Shown one piece after another: positions 60,724 through 64,000 of a stretch of 64,000 nt of DNA. Location of the stretch: assembly GCA_023230855.1 (NCBI GenBank), contig JALNWQ010000011.1:73206-137205 (forward strand), given 5' to 3'. Below the pieces are notes generated by a model. It saw nothing but the letters and a program-made list of their open reading frames with translations, was not told where the DNA came from and made no database searches. The position numbers and the translations under genes were made by a program. Source of the DNA: Solirubrobacteraceae bacterium. GTDB taxonomy: Bacteria; Actinomycetota; Thermoleophilia; Solirubrobacterales; Solirubrobacteraceae. Numbering within the stretch: the first letter of the stretch is position 1; each line of letters begins with the position of its first letter.

Positions 60724-62166
60724 ATGACGAGCAACAGCAGCCTCTTTCAGCGGACGAAGGTCCGCGTGACCGACACGGTGCAGGCGACCGTGCCGACGGA
60801 TCGCGTGATCCAGGGCGTCGGCCTCGCGCAGAAGGCCAAGCGCCTCGCCGGCCTTGAGACGCCGCTCGTCTTCACGGAGGAGCCGATCCCCGATCCGGCG
60901 GACGTGCCGCTGGAGGAGATCGACGTCAGCAACCCGTTCATGAACCGTCAGGGCCAGTGGTACCCCTACTTCGCACGCCTGCGTGAGGAGGCCCCCGTCC
61001 ACTACCAGCCCAAAAGCCCGTTCGGGCCGTTCTGGTCGATCACGCGCTACGCCGACATCCAGGCCGTCGACTCCAACGCGGAGGTGTTCTCGGCCGAGCC
61101 CTTCATCGTCCTGGGGCCACCGCCGTTCAACGCCGAGATGTTCATCGCGATGGACCCGCCCAAGCACGACGTGCAGCGCCGGGCCGTGCAGGGCGTCGTG
61201 GCGCCAAAGAACCTCAAGGAGATGGAGTCGCTGATCCGCGAGCGCGTGCAGGACGTGCTCGACAACCTGCCGACCGACCGGCCGTTCGATTGGGTTGAGC
61301 GCGTGTCGAAGGAGATCACCGGGCGCATGCTGGCGACGCTGCTGGACTTCCCGTTCGAGCAGCGGCACAAGCTGACCTACTGGTCCGACACGATCAGCGG
61401 GTCCGCGGACGCCACGGGCGGCACGACGCACCAGGACGAGCTCTTCCCCGCCGCCGTGGACCTGGCGCGCAACTTCACGGCGCTGTGGCACGACAAGGCC
61501 GCCCGCCGCGCCGCCGGCGAGCCGGACGGCTTCGACCTCATCACCCTGATGCAGACGTCGGAGGACACCAAGGACCTGATCAAGAAGCCGTTCGAGTTCC
61601 TCGGCAACCTCACGCTGCTGATCGTCGGCGGCAACGACACCACCCGCAACTCGATGTCCGGCGGCGTCCTGGCGCTCAACCGGTTCCCGGACGAGTTCGA
61701 GAAGCTCAAGGCCGACCCGAAGCTGATCCCGAACATGGTCTCGGAGATCATCCGCTGGCAGACCCCGCTGGCCTACATGCGCCGCGTCGCCAAGAAGGAC
61801 GTCTACTTCGGCGGGCAGTTCATCCGCAAGGGCGACGTGGTGCTCATGTGGTACGTGTCGGGCAACCGCGACGAACGGAAGTTCGAGAACGCCGACGACT
61901 TCGTCATCGACCGCAAGAACGCGCGCAACCACATGTCGTTCGGGTTCGGCGTGCACCGGTGCATGGGCAACCGGCTCGCGGAGATGCAGCTGCGGATCCT
62001 GTGGGAGGAGCTGTTGGAGCGGTTTGACCGCATCGACGTCGTCGGCGAGCCCGGCTACGTGCAGTCGAACTTCGTCAAGGGCTACAGCGACATGCAGGTG
62101 CAGCTCACGCCCAAGCCGGTCCGCGAGCAGACGCCGGTCCGCGTCGAGGCGACATCGGGCGCCTGA
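60724..62166 (+). CDS. CYP153-family cytochrome P450 alkane hydroxylase
   Basis: The 480-residue soluble P450 closely fits the CYP153 family, which hydroxylates medium-chain alkanes and fatty acids at the terminal carbon. Marks are EEIDVSNPFMNRQGQWYPYF, MFIAMDPPKHDVQRRAVQGV, the I-helix LLIVGGNDTTRNSMSGGVLA (about 297-316), EIIRWQTPLAYMRR with the ExxR motif, and the haem loop MSFGFGVHRCMGNRLAE with Cys413. The N-terminal extension of about 60 residues resembles that of proteobacterial CYP153A proteins. GTG 60691 would add 11 residues. It probably makes primary alcohols that alcohol and aldehyde dehydrogenases then oxidise. Confidence 0.93.
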   Translation: MTSNSSLFQRTKVRVTDTVQATVPTDRVIQGVGLAQKAKRLAGLETPLVFTEEPIPDPADVPLEEIDVSNPFMNRQGQWYPYFARLREEAPVHYQPKSPFGPFWSITRYADIQAVDSNAEVFSAEPFIVLGPPPFNAEMFIAMDPPKHDVQRRAVQGVVAPKNLKEMESLIRERVQDVLDNLPTDRPFDWVERVSKEITGRMLATLLDFPFEQRHKLTYWSDTISGSADATGGTTHQDELFPAAVDLARNFTALWHDKAARRAAGEPDGFDLITLMQTSEDTKDLIKKPFEFLGNLTLLIVGGNDTTRNSMSGGVLALNRFPDEFEKLKADPKLIPNMVSEIIRWQTPLAYMRRVAKKDVYFGGQFIRKGDVVLMWYVSGNRDERKFENADDFVIDRKNARNHMSFGFGVHRCMGNRLAEMQLRILWEELLERFDRIDVVGEPGYVQSNFVKGYSDMQVQLTPKPVREQTPVRVEATSGA

Positions 62167-62198
62167 GCCGCAACGGCGACGCGGAGAGGAACGACGGG

Positions 62199-63440
62199 AT
62201 GAAACGCGACCGGGTGATCGTGGTCGGCGCCGGCCACGCGAGCGCGCAGCTCTGCGTGAGCCTGCGCCAGGGCGGCTGGGATGGCGAGATCGCACTGGTC
62301 GGCGACGAGCCGTCGCTGCCCTATCAGCGGCCGCCGCTGTCCAAGACGTTCCTGCACGGCACGACGACGCTGACGGACCTCCTGATCCGCGGGCCGGACT
62401 TCTACGAGAAGGAGGACGTGACCTTCCGTCACGCCCGCGTCACCGGGATCGACCGCGAGGCCGGCACCGTCGCACTCGACGACGGCGACGCGCTGTCCTA
62501 CGACCGGCTCGTCCTCTGCACCGGCGCGCGACCGCGACCGCTGGACGTCCCCGGCGCGGACCTCGCAGGCGTGCACGCCCTGCGGGACGCCGCCGACATC
62601 GAGGCGATCCGGGGCACCCTCCGGACCGCCCGCCGGGCCGTCATCGTCGGCGCGGGCTACATCGGCCTGGAGGCCGCCGCGTCGCTGCGGAAGCTGGGAA
62701 TCGAGGTCGCGGTCCTCGAGGTCGCCGACCGCGTCCTGCAGCGGGTCACCGCCCCCGAGGTCTCGGCGTTCTACGACCGCGTGCACCGCGAGGAGGGCGT
62801 CGATCTGCGCACCGGCGTCGGCGTCGCGGGGTTCGAGGGCGACTGGCACGTCCGGGCGGTCCGCCTCACCGACGGCGCCGAGATCCCCGCGGACCTCGTC
62901 GTCGTCGGGGTCGGCGTCCTGCCCAACGTCGAGCTCGCCCGCGACGCCGGGCTGGCGGTCGAGAACGGGATCGTCGTCGACGAGCACGGCCGGACGGACG
63001 ATCCGCGCATCTTCGCCGCCGGCGACTGCGCCAACCACTACGACGCCCGGTACGGGACACGAATGCGGTTGGAGTGCGTCGCCAACGCGCTGGAGCACGC
63101 CAAGGCGATCGCCGGCGCGATCTGCGGCAAGGGAAAGCCGATCTCGGCCTTGCCGTGGTTCTGGTCCGACCAGTACGACCTGAAGCTACAGATCGCCGGC
63201 CTGAGCACCGGCCATGACGAGGTCGTACTGCGGGGAAACCCCGACGTGGGCCGCAGCTTCGCCTGCTTCTACCTCGCCGACGGCCGGCTGATCGCCGCGG
63301 ACTGCGTGAACCGACCGAAAGAGTTCATGTTCAGCAAGCGCGCCATCACCCAGGAGCTCTCGCCCGACCGCGTGCTGTTGGCGGACCCCGACACGCCGCT
63401 GGTCTCGCTCCTGCAGACCCCGGCTCGCAGCGCCCGATAA
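62199..63440 (+). CDS. FAD-dependent ferredoxin reductase of the CYP153 system
   Basis: The 413-residue putidaredoxin/rubredoxin-reductase-type enzyme has an FAD motif VIVVGAGHASAQLCVSLRQG, LPYQRPPLSKTFL, an NAD motif RRAVIVGAGYIGLEAAASLR, the FAD-binding FAAGDCANHYDARYG and WFWSDQYDLKLQIAGL near the end. It passes electrons from NAD(P)H to the [2Fe-2S] ferredoxin. GGAGAGGA precedes the ATG. It ends with TAA, the only TAA stop I noted among the long genes of this window. Confidence 0.94.
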   Translation: MKRDRVIVVGAGHASAQLCVSLRQGGWDGEIALVGDEPSLPYQRPPLSKTFLHGTTTLTDLLIRGPDFYEKEDVTFRHARVTGIDREAGTVALDDGDALSYDRLVLCTGARPRPLDVPGADLAGVHALRDAADIEAIRGTLRTARRAVIVGAGYIGLEAAASLRKLGIEVAVLEVADRVLQRVTAPEVSAFYDRVHREEGVDLRTGVGVAGFEGDWHVRAVRLTDGAEIPADLVVVGVGVLPNVELARDAGLAVENGIVVDEHGRTDDPRIFAAGDCANHYDARYGTRMRLECVANALEHAKAIAGAICGKGKPISALPWFWSDQYDLKLQIAGLSTGHDEVVLRGNPDVGRSFACFYLADGRLIAADCVNRPKEFMFSKRAITQELSPDRVLLADPDTPLVSLLQTPARSAR

Positions 63441-63684
63441 GCAACACGACCGCCGTCGTCCAGGCGAACGCGTCGTGAACGTTCGCGCCATCCCAGTCGA
63501 TCCCGCGGCCGTTCCGCACCGGCGTGCCGGGCACTGCGGACGGGGAGCGCCGACCGGGCTGATCGAACGGGTCAAAACCCGTGATCGCCATGATCACCTC
63601 GACGAAGCCACCGCCGTAGTCCGGCATCCGTGACGAGGCGGCCTCGGACAGCTCGATCGTCTCCGTCTCGACACCATTGCTCAT
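63346..63684 (-). CDS. Doubtful hypothetical ORF after the reductase
   Basis: A 112-codon frame opens at ATG 63684 with a plausible natural sequence (MSNGVETETIELSEAASSRM, then DYGGGFVEVIMAITGFDPFD) but turns into Arg/Ala-rich shadow-like sequence where it overlaps the reductase 3' end. It may be the 5' part of a gene cut short by the acquired block. No family is recognised. The rest of 63441-63897 holds no other gene I can support, only the inverted repeats at 63781-63824. Confidence 0.3.
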   Translation of the reverse strand: MSNGVETETIELSEAASSRMPDYGGGFVEVIMAITGFDPFDQPGRRSPSAVPGTPVRNGRGIDWDGANVHDAFAWTTAVVLLIGRCEPGSAGARPAACRGPPTARGRARAPG

Positions 63685-63780
63685 GGCAGATAGCTGCCTC
63701 TTCGACGGTTTCTCGGGTGCGTCTCGCGCGCGCCCCGCGGGCCATCGAGCAGTGGGTCCGGCGTCGCCATTCCCTTACCC

Positions 63781-63824
63781 GCGTGAAACTTCACGCTACA
63801 CGGGGAAGTCGCCGATCGGTGTAG
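63781..63824. promoter_or_regulatory. Two nested inverted repeats in a gene-free stretch
   Basis: GCGTGAAACTTCACGC (63781-63796) is a perfect dyad with a two-base centre. CTACAC (63796-63801) and GTGTAG (63819-63824) form a second pair. The stretch has lower GC than its surroundings, as expected for a control region. Confidence 0.4.
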
Positions 63825-63897
63825 AACATGGCCGGCGTGTGAAGGCCGCGTGCCGTGGACGAGTCGCCCCTCCGCGGGGCGGGCTGCCGGCCGGGTG

Positions 63898-64000
63898 TCA
63901 GTCGACGGGGACGACGGTGCGCCAGAGGCGCTCGAGCGCCTTGAGGAGCGCGGCGTCGGAGACGCGAGGCGAGGCGAGGTATTCGGTGAACGACCGCTCC
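63898..64000 (-). CDS. C-terminal end of a gene running off the window
   Basis: The last 33 codons of a minus-strand frame read ERSFTEYLASPRVSDAALLK and onward to a TGA at 63898-63900. The composition is that of a real protein end (amphipathic helix, Leu/Ala-rich). It could be the tail of a TetR-type regulator, but too little is present to name it. Confidence 0.5.
   Translation of the reverse strand, partial: ERSFTEYLASPRVSDAALLKALERLWRTVVPVD

Overview
The window is chromosomal DNA of a very high-GC Gram-positive-type bacterium. Overlapping stop/start codons (ATGA, GTGA), GTG starts, a complete yrbE-mce operon, a probably F420-dependent luciferase-like oxidoreductase and the aerobic cobalamin route all point to Actinomycetota. 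A deep-branching lineage such as Thermoleophilia/Solirubrobacterales is my best guess, but that is inference. No rRNA, tRNA, CRISPR array or intact insertion sequence was seen.

Region 1 (about 0.1-24.2 kb) is a cobalamin island. After purU come cobF (first copy), a PEP-utilising swivel-domain protein on the other strand, and a B12 riboswitch that leads a plus-strand operon: short leader ORF, cobN, fused ChlI/ChlD-type chelatase subunit, cobO, cobB, cobL, [vapB-vapC], cobM, a second cobF, cobK. The rest of the pathway lies on the minus strand as arsR, cobG, cobH, cobIJ. A second B12 riboswitch then leads a B12 importer, btuF-btuC-btuD. An AbrB/PIN toxin-antitoxin pair sits inside the cob operon with its own leaderless promoter.

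Region 2 (24.3-41.4 kb) holds an unknown 841-residue membrane-anchored protein flanked by similar 45-bp intergenic repeats, followed by catabolic genes. These are acyl-CoA dehydrogenases, an alpha/beta hydrolase, an MDR oxidoreductase, a ferredoxin, two TetR repressors in tandem, a DUF2236 (MpaB/Lcp-type) oxygenase, meaB, an aldehyde dehydrogenase, a Baeyer-Villiger-type monooxygenase, an SDR and a pair of acyl-CoA dehydrogenases. Three promoters here share a TTGGACG-centred motif and may form one regulon.

Region 3 (41.4-56.5 kb) contains the two methylmalonyl-CoA mutase subunit genes and an eight-gene yrbE-mce lipid importer, all on the minus strand. A coherent reading is that Mce imports lipids or sterol-like substrates, acyl-CoA dehydrogenases, BVMO and SDR break them down to propionyl-CoA, and MCM with its chaperone MeaB uses the adenosylcobalamin made or imported by region 1. 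The mceC reading frame is broken at a run of seven C, and a fadD at the head of the mce operon survives only as its 3' third.

Region 4 (56.5-64 kb) looks rearranged or acquired. Two genes truncated at their 5' ends (fadD and a DUF2243 membrane protein) face away from a patch of about 0.6 kb. Beyond them lie small genes and a self-contained CYP153-type alkane hydroxylase set: luciferase-like oxidoreductase, TetR, [2Fe-2S] ferredoxin, P450, ferredoxin reductase.

Two gene-expression habits recur. Six starts lie exactly six bases after a TANNNT box, which suggests leaderless mRNAs. Four genes are preceded by mini-ORFs of 26-45 codons whose stop codon overlaps or closely abuts the start of the next gene.
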